64,000 bases of DNA from Stygiobacter sp. RIFOXYC2_FULL_38_25 (lineage in GTDB: Bacteria > Bacteroidota > Ignavibacteria > Ignavibacteriales > Melioribacteraceae), in the NCBI GenBank assembly GCA_001803165.1, contig MHAZ01000003.1, forward strand, positions 62,001 through 126,000, in the 5' to 3' direction. The position numbers were made by a program, and so were the translations under genes. Positions 19,399 to 28,808 of this stretch are shown here, one piece after another (position 1 is the stretch's first letter; each line of letters begins with the position of its first letter). The notes under the pieces are model-generated. The model worked only from the letters and a program-made list of their open reading frames with translations, had not been told where the DNA came from and did no database searches.

Positions 19399-22242
19399 TT
19401 ATTTTACCAACACCATTTTCTTAGTTATAACATTGTTATTTGTTTCTAAGCGGTAGAAATACATACCACTTGAAAAACTTCCGGCATTCCATGATACTGA
19501 ATAACTGCCGGCTTGCTTAAATCCATTTACTAATGAACCAACTTCTTGACCAAGTACATTAAAGACACTCAATTTTACAATACCATCCTTCGGCATTGAA
19601 AACTTGATTGTTGTACTTGGATTAAATGGATTCGGATAATTCTGGCTTAATTCATACTTAGTTGGAAGAGCGTGATTCGTTTCTTCTTCAATATCCGTAG
19701 CCGTAAATACTAAGCTACTCCATCCTTCTGCCCAATTCTGTGTACCAAAAGCTCCAACAAAGTTTGCCGTTGTATCAAAGAAGCCATCGTTAGGCGGTGT
19801 TGCCGCACCAGTGAATACCGGTGAACCAGCTAACGGCATTGGATTTGGCTTAGCTACATTAAATGCATCTGATAACTTTACATCTGCATTATTCGTAAAT
19901 GTTCTTCCGCCTAATCCGGTAAACCAAGTTGGCATTTCTGTTTGGAATGTTGCGTCTGTTGATTTGAATGTTGCTGTTGTTGAACCGGAAATTATGCTAT
20001 TCTTTATGAAAGCTGCCGTTCCGCCTTTCATGTCCGCAACAGTATTTGTCCCATCAACCAACAATCCTTGTGGCCAGCCCATTATTAATGCATTGTGAAT
20101 CTTATTCTGTGATGATCTTCTTAAATGCATTCCGTTTCTGAACAATGAATTGAACGTTGTGCTTGTTGTAGCTGCCGGTCCAATTAAAGTTACATTGTAC
20201 CATGTTGGAGATGTTCTTGGTGAATTTGTTGATCCGCTTCCATCGTTATCACTCTCAAATCCATTTGATTGTGATGCATCTGCGATTGCAGGGTCACGTA
20301 ATGATAATAGAAATTGCAGCTTTCCGCTGTATCCAAAGTCTGTATCAAAGTCATCATCCCAGCCGCGGTAAGCAATTAAATACTTTGCGTTTACTGTTCC
20401 GCCAAAGAATTCAAAAGAATCGTCGCCGGAATAACTAACTTGTATGTATTCTAATTTTGTTTTGTTACCTACACCGCCAAGCGTTAAACCGTTTATCTCG
20501 TTGTTCAATGAATATGCTATGCCTGGATATTCAATACGGACATATTTCATAACACCGCTGTTATCTTCTACATCGGTTCCGCCATATTCATCGCCCGGAC
20601 CTTCAATTAATGCTTTACCGCCGGCAACGTTTATAGGAGCTTTACCAAGAAGGATAATTCCTCCCCAGTCACCGTAGTTTGGTGTTTTAGTTGAACCGGC
20701 TTTTGTGAATTCACTTGTAAATACAATCGGTTCATCTTTAGTACCTTCAGCAAAGATCAACCCGCCAGGTTTAACAACTAAAGAACCTTGCGATGCATTC
20801 TCTCCATAAATTTTTACACCAGGTTCAATTGTTAAAGACGCACCCGATTGAACTCGCACGATTCCTTTTAATGTATAATCTTTTCCTTTTGCAAGGGTAA
20901 CATGTGTAGTAATATCGCCGGCAATAATTTCGGAAGGTTTAGCTGGAACTTGGATTGATAATGAGCTCCAACCAGCCGTCCAATCTCTGTAACCAAATGC
21001 ACCAATATAATTTGCAGTTGCATCGAAGAAACCATCTGCCGGTGGATTAGCTGCACCGGTGAAAACCGGCGAACCGGTTGTTGGCATTGGATTTGGGTTA
21101 GCAAGGTTATATGCATCAGCAAGTTTTACATCTGCATTAGCAGTAAATGTTTTACCGCCTAAACCTGTAAACCAAGTTGGCATATCAGTTTGGAATGCCG
21201 CGTCTGTTGATTTAAATGTTACTGTTGTTGAACCGGCAATAATGCTGTTCTTAACAAATGCTGCTGTTCCGGTTTTCATATCCGCTACTGTGTTAGTTCC
21301 ATCTATCAATAAACCTTCCGGCCAGCCAAGTATTAATGCGTTAGCAATTTTGTTTTGTGATGATCTTCGTAGATGCATTCCTCTTTTGTATAAGCTGTTA
21401 ATTGTTGATGTAGTTGTTGCAGCCGGACCAATTAATGTAACGTTGTACCAGGTTGGTGATGTTCTGGGTGAATTTGTAGAACCGCTTCCGTCGTTATCGC
21501 TTTCAAATCCATTTGATTGTGAAGCATCTGCAATTGCCGGATCGCGAACACCTAAAAGAAATTGAAGTTTACCGGAATAGCCAAAGTCTGTATCAAAATC
21601 ATCATCCCAACCGCGGTAAGCAATTAAGTATTTTGCATTAACAGTTCCGCCAAAAAACTCGAATGAATCATCTCCTGAGTAGCTTACTTGAATGTATTCT
21701 AACTTTGTCTTGCTTCCAACGCCGCCAAGTGTTAAACCGTTTATTTCATTGTTTAATGAATATGCAATGCCGGGATATTCTATTCGTACATATTTAAGAA
21801 CGCCGCTGTTATCATCTGCAACAGTTCCGCCATATTCGTCTCCCGGACCTTCAATTAATGCTTTACCGCCGGCAACGTTTATCGGCGCGTTTCCTAAGAT
21901 GATTATGCCGCCCCAGTCACCATAGTTAGGAGTTTTTGTAGCACCCGGTTTTTTGAACTCACTTGTAAATACAATTGGCTTATCTGCGGTGCCTTCTGCC
22001 ATAATTTTACCGCCAGGCTTTACAATCAAAGATCCCTGCGAGGTGTTTTCTCCGTATATAATTGTTCCGGGCTGAATGGTTAGCGTAGCACCGGGCATTA
22101 CTCTTACTATTCCTTTGAGTAAATATGTTTTATCGGATGTAAGTGTTTGATTCGTAGTAATATTTCCGCTAAGCGCCTCTTGTGCTGAAATATTTGAAAC
22201 TAAAATAGCAGCTAAAACAACTGTCCTTAAAAAGAACTTCAT
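19399..22242 (-). CDS. internally duplicated beta-helix surface protein with T9SS type-A sorting domain
   Basis: Two ~415-aa copies, each with LKGIVRVxxGAxLTIxPG, NYGDWGGIIxLG.APINVAGGKALIEGPGDEYGGT, SGDDSFEFFGGTVNAKYLIAYRGWDDDFDTDFGYSG; C-term NYPNPFNPSTTIKFSMP...KKMVLVK. Confidence 0.88.
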   Translation of the reverse strand: MKFFLRTVVLAAILVSNISAQEALSGNITTNQTLTSDKTYLLKGIVRVMPGATLTIQPGTIIYGENTSQGSLIVKPGGKIMAEGTADKPIVFTSEFKKPGATKTPNYGDWGGIIILGNAPINVAGGKALIEGPGDEYGGTVADDNSGVLKYVRIEYPGIAYSLNNEINGLTLGGVGSKTKLEYIQVSYSGDDSFEFFGGTVNAKYLIAYRGWDDDFDTDFGYSGKLQFLLGVRDPAIADASQSNGFESDNDGSGSTNSPRTSPTWYNVTLIGPAATTTSTINSLYKRGMHLRRSSQNKIANALILGWPEGLLIDGTNTVADMKTGTAAFVKNSIIAGSTTVTFKSTDAAFQTDMPTWFTGLGGKTFTANADVKLADAYNLANPNPMPTTGSPVFTGAANPPADGFFDATANYIGAFGYRDWTAGWSSLSIQVPAKPSEIIAGDITTHVTLAKGKDYTLKGIVRVQSGASLTIEPGVKIYGENASQGSLVVKPGGLIFAEGTKDEPIVFTSEFTKAGSTKTPNYGDWGGIILLGKAPINVAGGKALIEGPGDEYGGTDVEDNSGVMKYVRIEYPGIAYSLNNEINGLTLGGVGNKTKLEYIQVSYSGDDSFEFFGGTVNAKYLIAYRGWDDDFDTDFGYSGKLQFLLSLRDPAIADASQSNGFESDNDGSGSTNSPRTSPTWYNVTLIGPAATTSTTFNSLFRNGMHLRRSSQNKIHNALIMGWPQGLLVDGTNTVADMKGGTAAFIKNSIISGSTTATFKSTDATFQTEMPTWFTGLGGRTFTNNADVKLSDAFNVAKPNPMPLAGSPVFTGAATPPNDGFFDTTANFVGAFGTQNWAEGWSSLVFTATDIEEETNHALPTKYELSQNYPNPFNPSTTIKFSMPKDGIVKLSVFNVLGQEVGSLVNGFKQAGSYSVSWNAGSFSSGMYFYRLETNNNVITKKMVLVK

Positions 22243-22268
22243 ACCTTCTCCTTTTTGGTTATTAAATC

Positions 22269-25064
22269 TTAGTTTAGTTTATACGATAAGCTGACGGATA
22301 TAGTTTGACCTTTCTTAGATAACTCAGAAACTTTGTCGCCATCGGGAGTTCTTTGTACAAATTTGAAATCTTGCGCCAGTAAATCTCTTACGGCAACTTT
22401 TAAGCTTAACGCCTCAAATATTTTTTTAGAGAATGAAAGATCAACCTGGTCTCTTGGTTTTTCGATTACATCGCCCAACCCGCCAAAACCAACTTTGGAA
22501 ATCTTTTCTCCAACCTTGTTATAAATAACTGAAGCTGTAAAGCCGTTATTAAAACCTTCATAGTAAAGACCGGCATTTAATATGAAATCTGCCTGACCTT
22601 GCAGAGGTCGCTCAGATTGTTGAAAGCCCGCATCTTCTAATTCTATTTTGGAATCTATCCAAGAAAGGTTGCCTATGAATGAAAAATCGGAAAGCGAGTT
22701 AGATATAAAATCCAAAGACTTTCTTGCTTCAAATTCAACACCTAAGTTTTTGGCTGTCTTAGCATTTTCGTAAGACCTTAAAGGCTCGAATGATGATGAC
22801 GACAATAAAACTTGCTCAATTGGGTCTGCAAATTTTTTATAGTAAGCACTTACGGCTAACAACTCTTTTGGTGCCGGATAATATTCTAACCTTGCATCGT
22901 AATTTGTGATTAAACTTCTTTTGAGATTCGTATTGCCAATCACCAATTCGTTTTGAACAAAATCGAAATATGTGAAAGGTGCTATTTCTCTAAACTCCGG
23001 TCGTGCAATTGTTCTGCTATAAGCCAATCTGAAATTAATAGACTCTGTAGCTTCCCATGTTAGGTTGAGGCTTGGGAATAAATCTTTATAGTCAGTGTGT
23101 ACTTCTACACTTTCTCCGGTTCTGGTTTGGCTAAAAAGATTTTGCTTAGAATTCTCATATCTAATTCCGGTAATAACTTTAATATTACTGATTGGCTGGA
23201 AGTCCATCATTGCATAACCGGCAGAAATTGTTTGGTTCGAGTTGTAACTATCGGTCGGCTGAGTGATTTCAATTACTTCAATAAATGTTGGATTGATATT
23301 AGAGGCAGCGAATATTTGATCAACCGACTGCTGAAGTATTTGGTCTTCTTCAGAAAAATTTCCACCCGGAATATTTCTGAAACCAAATATTCTTGCAGTA
23401 AACTCCCTCTCCTTTTTATCGAAAGTGTATCCCAACTTAAAAGTCGGCATCGAGGCAGCCTCAAATGGCTTCACTTTGAAATTTAGATTAGCGCCGTATG
23501 ATTGATCACCGAGATTTCCAAAATAGCGCGTACCTATTGATTGATCTAACAGAAAGCGAAAGGGTTGATCCGTATCCTCAATACCCCTTGCGTAGATATA
23601 CCTTCTCGCATCCGGTTCGTTTCTTTCGGACTTAGCGTAATTCAGATTCCAATCAACTTTTAAGCTTCTTAGAAAATCGAAATGATGTTCGCCGATTAAT
23701 TGATGAGATTGAAGCGAGCGAGAAACGAAACGAAGTGCTGTAACTTTTCTTGTTTGTTGAGTGTAATTATATAAACCTTCATAAACTGTAGTCTCGTCAT
23801 CACTGGAATTGTTGTAAACATTCTTCAAACTGATTTTGTGATCTTTGCCTTGCTTGTAGCTAATATTAACTAAGGCTCCCCAGTTTACATTCATTGTGTT
23901 GTTACTTCCGGAATATTGAAAACGCGGACCTTCAAAAGTGTAAGAAGCTTGTTCTAAATTTTTGTTCTCTGCTGAGTTGGAATAAGTTAAGGAACCAATG
24001 TAGCCGAGCACTCCTTCATCAAATCCTATTTGGTTTCCTACATTCAATCTGAAGCTTGAATTGAGAGGCGCATTTAGAGATTTGGTCTGCCAGTTATTTT
24101 TAAAGGATAATCCGATATTTTGCAGCTGCTCACTTGTATAATTTGTTTTATTAACTTTCTCACCGTTGATTAATGAAGGTAAGTCTCTAGTTCCATCATC
24201 AACCCCAAGATAATCTCTCGTGCCGCCGTTGTATGAATTGAAACTCTTAAATGTTGTGTTTGTGTTTACCGAACTGGAAACGCTTAAATCGAAAATGAAT
24301 TTTGATGGAAATTCAATTGTGTTTATTTCAACCAAGCCGCCGGTGAAATCTGCCGGTTTATCCGGAATAAAAGTTTTTGATGTTAAAACATTTTCCATCA
24401 AACTTGCCGGAAAGATATCATAAGCGAAAGTTCTTTTTTCCGGGTCTGTGCTTGGTAAGTTTGAACCATTCAGCATAGTATTGTTATATCTATCACCAAC
24501 TCCACGGATATACGCGTACTTGCCTTCGGAGATTGTTACTCCGGTCATTCGCTTCAGAACATCAGCACCATCCGAGCTATTATTCTTTGAAATCAATTCT
24601 GCGCTCTGCCCATCAACTATATTTAGTGAGTTTCTCTGGATATTAAGCACGCTAGCTTCTGTTGCCTTTAGTGCTTCAGCGGAAACAACTACTTCATTTA
24701 ATTCAGTTGTTGCCGGTTCTAGTTGAATGTTTACCACTGTATTCTGACCGGCAGTAACGACTACATTGCTAACAACTAATGTCTGATATGAGATATACGA
24801 AACGCGTAATTGATACTTACCGGTTACTAATGATTTCAGAGCGAATGTTCCATCTAAATCTGTTGAAGCTCCGGTTGTTGTTCCAACAATTAATACGCTG
24901 GCGCCAATTAAATCTTCGTTAGTTGATTTGTCTGTTACCTTTCCGCTAATTGTTCCTTTTGCTTGAGCAAATCCAATTGAACTTGCTGAAAGGAATAGAA
25001 TTACTAATAAGGTAAATAATAATTTGTAAGAGCTATTCGTGTAGTTCTTAATTTGGTAATACAT
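22269..25064 (-). CDS. TonB-dependent receptor with carboxypeptidase-regulatory-like N-domain
   Basis: GTISGKVTDKSTNEDLIGASVLIVGT, plug YAYIRGVGDRYNNTMLNGSNLPSTDPEKRTFAYDIFPASL, C-terminal beta strand. Confidence 0.93.
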   Translation of the reverse strand: MYYQIKNYTNSSYKLLFTLLVILFLSASSIGFAQAKGTISGKVTDKSTNEDLIGASVLIVGTTTGASTDLDGTFALKSLVTGKYQLRVSYISYQTLVVSNVVVTAGQNTVVNIQLEPATTELNEVVVSAEALKATEASVLNIQRNSLNIVDGQSAELISKNNSSDGADVLKRMTGVTISEGKYAYIRGVGDRYNNTMLNGSNLPSTDPEKRTFAYDIFPASLMENVLTSKTFIPDKPADFTGGLVEINTIEFPSKFIFDLSVSSSVNTNTTFKSFNSYNGGTRDYLGVDDGTRDLPSLINGEKVNKTNYTSEQLQNIGLSFKNNWQTKSLNAPLNSSFRLNVGNQIGFDEGVLGYIGSLTYSNSAENKNLEQASYTFEGPRFQYSGSNNTMNVNWGALVNISYKQGKDHKISLKNVYNNSSDDETTVYEGLYNYTQQTRKVTALRFVSRSLQSHQLIGEHHFDFLRSLKVDWNLNYAKSERNEPDARRYIYARGIEDTDQPFRFLLDQSIGTRYFGNLGDQSYGANLNFKVKPFEAASMPTFKLGYTFDKKEREFTARIFGFRNIPGGNFSEEDQILQQSVDQIFAASNINPTFIEVIEITQPTDSYNSNQTISAGYAMMDFQPISNIKVITGIRYENSKQNLFSQTRTGESVEVHTDYKDLFPSLNLTWEATESINFRLAYSRTIARPEFREIAPFTYFDFVQNELVIGNTNLKRSLITNYDARLEYYPAPKELLAVSAYYKKFADPIEQVLLSSSSFEPLRSYENAKTAKNLGVEFEARKSLDFISNSLSDFSFIGNLSWIDSKIELEDAGFQQSERPLQGQADFILNAGLYYEGFNNGFTASVIYNKVGEKISKVGFGGLGDVIEKPRDQVDLSFSKKIFEALSLKVAVRDLLAQDFKFVQRTPDGDKVSELSKKGQTISVSLSYKLN

Positions 25065-25099
25065 TTAATTTCTCTCTCTTTTTGTTTTATTTACTGGTG

Positions 25100-25166
25100 C
25101 GAATTTAGATTTCAAGTATTAACTGTGAGTTAAAGGACGGTTAAGGAATTGTTAAGTTTTTCTTAT
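25100..25166. promoter_or_regulatory. candidate Pho-box array in the TonB receptor / M28 divergent promoter
   Basis: TTAA at 25119, 25130, 25141, 25152 (11-bp period) plus TTAT at 25163; CGAATTTA (7/8 to minus-strand TAnnTTTG) at 25100-25107 lies 11 bp from the array. Confidence 0.65.
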
Positions 25167-25247
25167 AGGCTGAAAACGACTTGGTAAATCATTTTTGCAT
25201 TTATATGTTTTACGTGAGGAATTATCCTTACTCAAATAAGGATTGGT

Positions 25248-26891
25248 GTGAAAATTAAAGAATACATCATTGCGTTTTCAGTTATAGCAGCGAGCCCATT
25301 TTTGTATGGGCAAAACAATCAAACAAAAGAACTGTTTAGCAAAGAATTGTTTAAGAACCACCTTTCCTATCTTGGAAGTGATAGTTTGGAAGGAAGAGCT
25401 CCGGGGACACATGGTGGAAATTTAGCTGCAAAGTATTTAGCCAAAGAGTTCGAAAAATTAAAGCTGACTCCGACTGGAAAAGAGCAAAAGTATTATCAAT
25501 ACATTCCTTTTCACGGAAGTAAGCCACTTCACAATTCAAAGCTAAGTATCAAGTTTGATTCTGAACTAATAGGATTCCGCTTAAAAGAAGATTTCCTGAT
25601 GTACCAAACAAACAATCCCGTTTTTATTCCAACTGAAACGCAAATGGTTTTTGCTGGCTATGGTATAACCGCCAATGAATTTGATTATAACGATTACCAC
25701 GATTTAGATGTTGAGGGAAAAATTGTTGTGTTTCTTGATGGTGAACCGCATTCAATTGATCCGAATTACTTTAATGGAGAAACGCCAACTATATATAGCG
25801 CTCCTGAAGTGAAACAACGGATCGCACTTGCACATGGAGCTAGGGGAAGTATTTTAATTCCAAATAGAGAAACAGGCGGATTCAATTGGGAAAAAGCAAT
25901 ACAAGATTTTGCTTTTGAAAATCTAACTTTGGCTTCAACACCTTCCACAAGTTTCGATATTATGATCAATCCGGAAATTGCAGATTTACTGTTTACCGAC
26001 AGCGGGTTTACTATTGAAGATATTTACACGATGAAAAAAGAAAACAACTTGAAGGTTTTTCCTCTAAATGGAGTCCTAACTTTCCAAGGAAGTTTTAAGC
26101 AAAGAGATTTCGTTAGTCCAAATATTGTTGGAATTATTGAAGGAGATGATTCTACATATAACGACAGCTATGTTTTGATTACCGCGCATTACGATCATCT
26201 TGGGATTGGTCCTGCTGTTAATGGTGATTCAATCTATAATGGTGTTTTTGATAACGCTGCCGGTGTTTCGGCATTGCTTGAAATCGCGAGAGTGTTTTCA
26301 AATCCGGAATTTTATAATCGCCGCTCCATCATATTTGTAATTCTTACCGCGGAAGAATTTGGTTTGCTGGGTTCAGAGTTCTACATCAATAATCCCATTA
26401 GACCACTACATAAAACAGTAGCTAATATTAATATTGATGGAATTGCCTCCTTTGATAACTTCAAAAGTTTTGTTGCCGTTGGAAAAGAATATTCAACACT
26501 AATTAACTTTATGAGAAATGCCGCGGCGGCAAGAAACTTAAAAGAAGCTGAAATTCCCGAAGAGTTTAATTCGGTAAATACATTCACAAAGTCGGATCAG
26601 TTTACTTTTGCTAAAGCCGGAATTCCCTCGTTATTGATAACAGAGGGAACCGATTATATGAGCATAACGCGAGAAGAAGGCATTAAGAAAATGATAGATT
26701 TTGCAAGCAATGTATATCATTCGCCGGCGGATGATCTTAGCTTGCCATTAAATCTTGATGCAGCTTTACAGCATGTTGATTTACTATTTGGGGTTATAGA
26801 TGAACTTGTCAATTCCGAGACCGAACCGGAATGGAATGCATCATCTCCGTTTAGATTTGCAAGGATACTATCTCGAAAGGCTATGAAGTGA
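25248..26891 (+). CDS. M28-family zinc peptidase with PA-like insert
   Basis: GTG start; VLITAHYDHLGIG, GVFDNAAGVSALLEIAR, FVILTAEEFGLLGSEFY. Confidence 0.88.
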   Translation: MKIKEYIIAFSVIAASPFLYGQNNQTKELFSKELFKNHLSYLGSDSLEGRAPGTHGGNLAAKYLAKEFEKLKLTPTGKEQKYYQYIPFHGSKPLHNSKLSIKFDSELIGFRLKEDFLMYQTNNPVFIPTETQMVFAGYGITANEFDYNDYHDLDVEGKIVVFLDGEPHSIDPNYFNGETPTIYSAPEVKQRIALAHGARGSILIPNRETGGFNWEKAIQDFAFENLTLASTPSTSFDIMINPEIADLLFTDSGFTIEDIYTMKKENNLKVFPLNGVLTFQGSFKQRDFVSPNIVGIIEGDDSTYNDSYVLITAHYDHLGIGPAVNGDSIYNGVFDNAAGVSALLEIARVFSNPEFYNRRSIIFVILTAEEFGLLGSEFYINNPIRPLHKTVANINIDGIASFDNFKSFVAVGKEYSTLINFMRNAAAARNLKEAEIPEEFNSVNTFTKSDQFTFAKAGIPSLLITEGTDYMSITREEGIKKMIDFASNVYHSPADDLSLPLNLDAALQHVDLLFGVIDELVNSETEPEWNASSPFRFARILSRKAMK

Positions 26892-27718
26892 AAATATTCT
26901 TATCTGCCTCAATTTTAATTTTAGCTGTTAGCGGATGCAGCATCCTGGGTCCGAGTAATACGGTAATAAAAATAAAGGGCTCTGAGACAATGGTAAATTT
27001 AACAAGGCGATTGACTAAAGAATATTCCAAGGAGAATCCGAATACCAGTTTTATTGTTGAAGGCGGCGGAACAGGAGCGGGCATTATTTCTCTTGTTGCT
27101 AATGAAATTTTGATCTCAACCGCTTCAAGAAATTTAGAACCCGAAGAAGTTAAACTTGTTGCAGAGAGATATGGAACTGTTGGCGTTTCAACTTCAATAG
27201 CTAAAGACGCACTTTGTATTTATGTGAACAAAGCTAACCCAATTACAAATTTAACGACAGAACAATTAGTAAGAATATTCTCCGGGAAAATTACAAATTG
27301 GAAAATGCTTGGCTTTGCCGACAGAACAATAAATGTTTACTTAAGAAATAATTCTTCGGGTACATTACAGTTATTCAAGAAGCTCGTATTAAAGGAGAGT
27401 CAATTTGCAAACTCAGCAAAATCATATGATACGATTGCCGAACTGCAAAGCGCGGTAGAGAAGAACGAATATTCTATTACGTTTTCCGGTTTAGTTAAAG
27501 ATACAAAGTGTAAAATAATTTCTATCGAAAATATCGAACCTACTAACATTAATGTTGTAAGCGGTTATTATCCTCTTTCCCGCTATTTACATTTCTATAC
27601 ACTGAAACAGCCCGAAGGTGAAATAAAGATTTTTATTGACTGGGTATTAAGCGCAAAAGGACAAAAGATTATTGATGAGGAAGGATTTTATTCTTTATTC
27701 AACTACTCGCTGGAGTAA
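26888..27718 (+). CDS. second PstS-like phosphate-binding lipoprotein
   Basis: AVSGCSILG lipobox; IKIKGSETMVNLTRRLTKEYSKENPNTSFIVEGGGTGAGIISLVANEILISTASRNL; overlaps the M28 stop. Confidence 0.85.
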   Translation: MKIFLSASILILAVSGCSILGPSNTVIKIKGSETMVNLTRRLTKEYSKENPNTSFIVEGGGTGAGIISLVANEILISTASRNLEPEEVKLVAERYGTVGVSTSIAKDALCIYVNKANPITNLTTEQLVRIFSGKITNWKMLGFADRTINVYLRNNSSGTLQLFKKLVLKESQFANSAKSYDTIAELQSAVEKNEYSITFSGLVKDTKCKIISIENIEPTNINVVSGYYPLSRYLHFYTLKQPEGEIKIFIDWVLSAKGQKIIDEEGFYSLFNYSLE

Positions 27719-27722
27719 GTGA

Positions 27723-28634
27723 TTATACTGCAATTGAAGTGATGCTTCCCTCGTTACCTACTAATACTTCTTCTTTCAGATCCAGCTTATGAAGATTTAC
27801 ACTTATATCGAAAGGAAATGCGTCAATCATAAAATAGGAAGCTTGTTTTTCTTCTGTGCATGCACCGGCATTTACAAAACGTATTTTCTTCCTGAAGTAT
27901 TCACGCATTTCATGACTGTGCCCATGCAAAACCAGTTTAACATTGTTCTCGGAAAAAAGGTTAAGAAGTTTTTTCTTGCCGCGTAGCTTCATCGTGTAGC
28001 TCTCGATTTTATTCCAAAGAGTATTCTCAGAACTGGTTGAGATTTCCGATTTCTGATAGAAATGATGATGAATCAATACGATTTTAACTTTGTCATTAAA
28101 CTTTGGTCTTGTTAGATAACTTCTTATAATATTGCGGTTGGCTTTGCTAATTCTTCCATTCGAAGCAAATGGATTTTTAAATCTTGAATATTCATCTATC
28201 GAGTTCAATCCTACCAGCACTATATTTTTCAATTCCTTTATGAATGGGAAAAACACTTCTTCGTGAGGACGAATAGTGTTTTCGAATAATTCATGAAAGT
28301 GTCCGGCAAATCTCATAACTTTTTCCTTGTAGCTAACATTAAGGCACTTAAAAGGGAAGTTAAGAACATCCTGAGCAGTTTGTGGTCCGCCAAAAATATC
28401 ATGATTGCCAATCACAATAGATGATTTTTCGCTATGCAGAAGGCTGAAACTTTGAAGTAAATCTCTAAACTGAATTAATTCTTTTTCTTCAGCATTGTCG
28501 GAAATATCTCCGGTGAAAACGAAGTGTTGAGCCCCATTTTCTAACGCGTGTTCTATTAATCCTTTAATCTTAGCAATGTTGCTCTTCTTAAAATTCGAGC
28601 ACAAGTGTAAATCAGAAAGATGAGCAATTCTCAT
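27723..28634 (-). CDS. calcineurin-like metallophosphoesterase
   Basis: RIAHLSDLHLCSN, FTGDISDNAEE, IVIGNHDIFGG, VLHGHSHEMRE. Confidence 0.92.
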   Translation of the reverse strand: MRIAHLSDLHLCSNFKKSNIAKIKGLIEHALENGAQHFVFTGDISDNAEEKELIQFRDLLQSFSLLHSEKSSIVIGNHDIFGGPQTAQDVLNFPFKCLNVSYKEKVMRFAGHFHELFENTIRPHEEVFFPFIKELKNIVLVGLNSIDEYSRFKNPFASNGRISKANRNIIRSYLTRPKFNDKVKIVLIHHHFYQKSEISTSSENTLWNKIESYTMKLRGKKKLLNLFSENNVKLVLHGHSHEMREYFRKKIRFVNAGACTEEKQASYFMIDAFPFDISVNLHKLDLKEEVLVGNEGSITSIAV

Positions 28635-28657
28635 TTTTACCTTTAGAATCTGAAGTA

Positions 28658-28713
28658 CAAAAATATATTACCAATATTATCAGATTATTAAGGCAGCGTT
28701 AACAAACTATTAA
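28658..28713 (-). promoter_or_regulatory. candidate Pho-box array and -7 element for the metallophosphoesterase gene
   Basis: TTAT 28677, TTAA 28688, 28699, 28710; CAAAAATA at 28658-28665 = TATTTTTG on minus, 8/8 to TAnnTTTG, 11 bp from the array. Confidence 0.68.
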
Positions 28714-28729
28714 CTATTCAGAACCAGTT

Positions 28730-28785
28730 TTAACAATTACTTAACTGTAGGTTAATTATGAGGTAACAATAGAACACGATATTTG
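28730..28785 (+). promoter_or_regulatory. candidate Pho-box array and -7 element for the neuB-like gene
   Basis: TTAA 28730, 28741, 28752 and GTAA 28763 (11-bp period); GATATTTG at 28778-28785 (7/8 to TAnnTTTG), 11 bp from the array. Confidence 0.68.
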
Positions 28786-28808
28786 TGCTGTAATTAAGGA
28801 GCTATCTA

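Noticed and set aside
19690-22180. Plus-strand ORFs antisense to the T9SS gene (e.g. 21059-21565)
   Set aside because: Mirror the repeat structure of the real gene on the opposite strand; no RBS and no recognisable domain.
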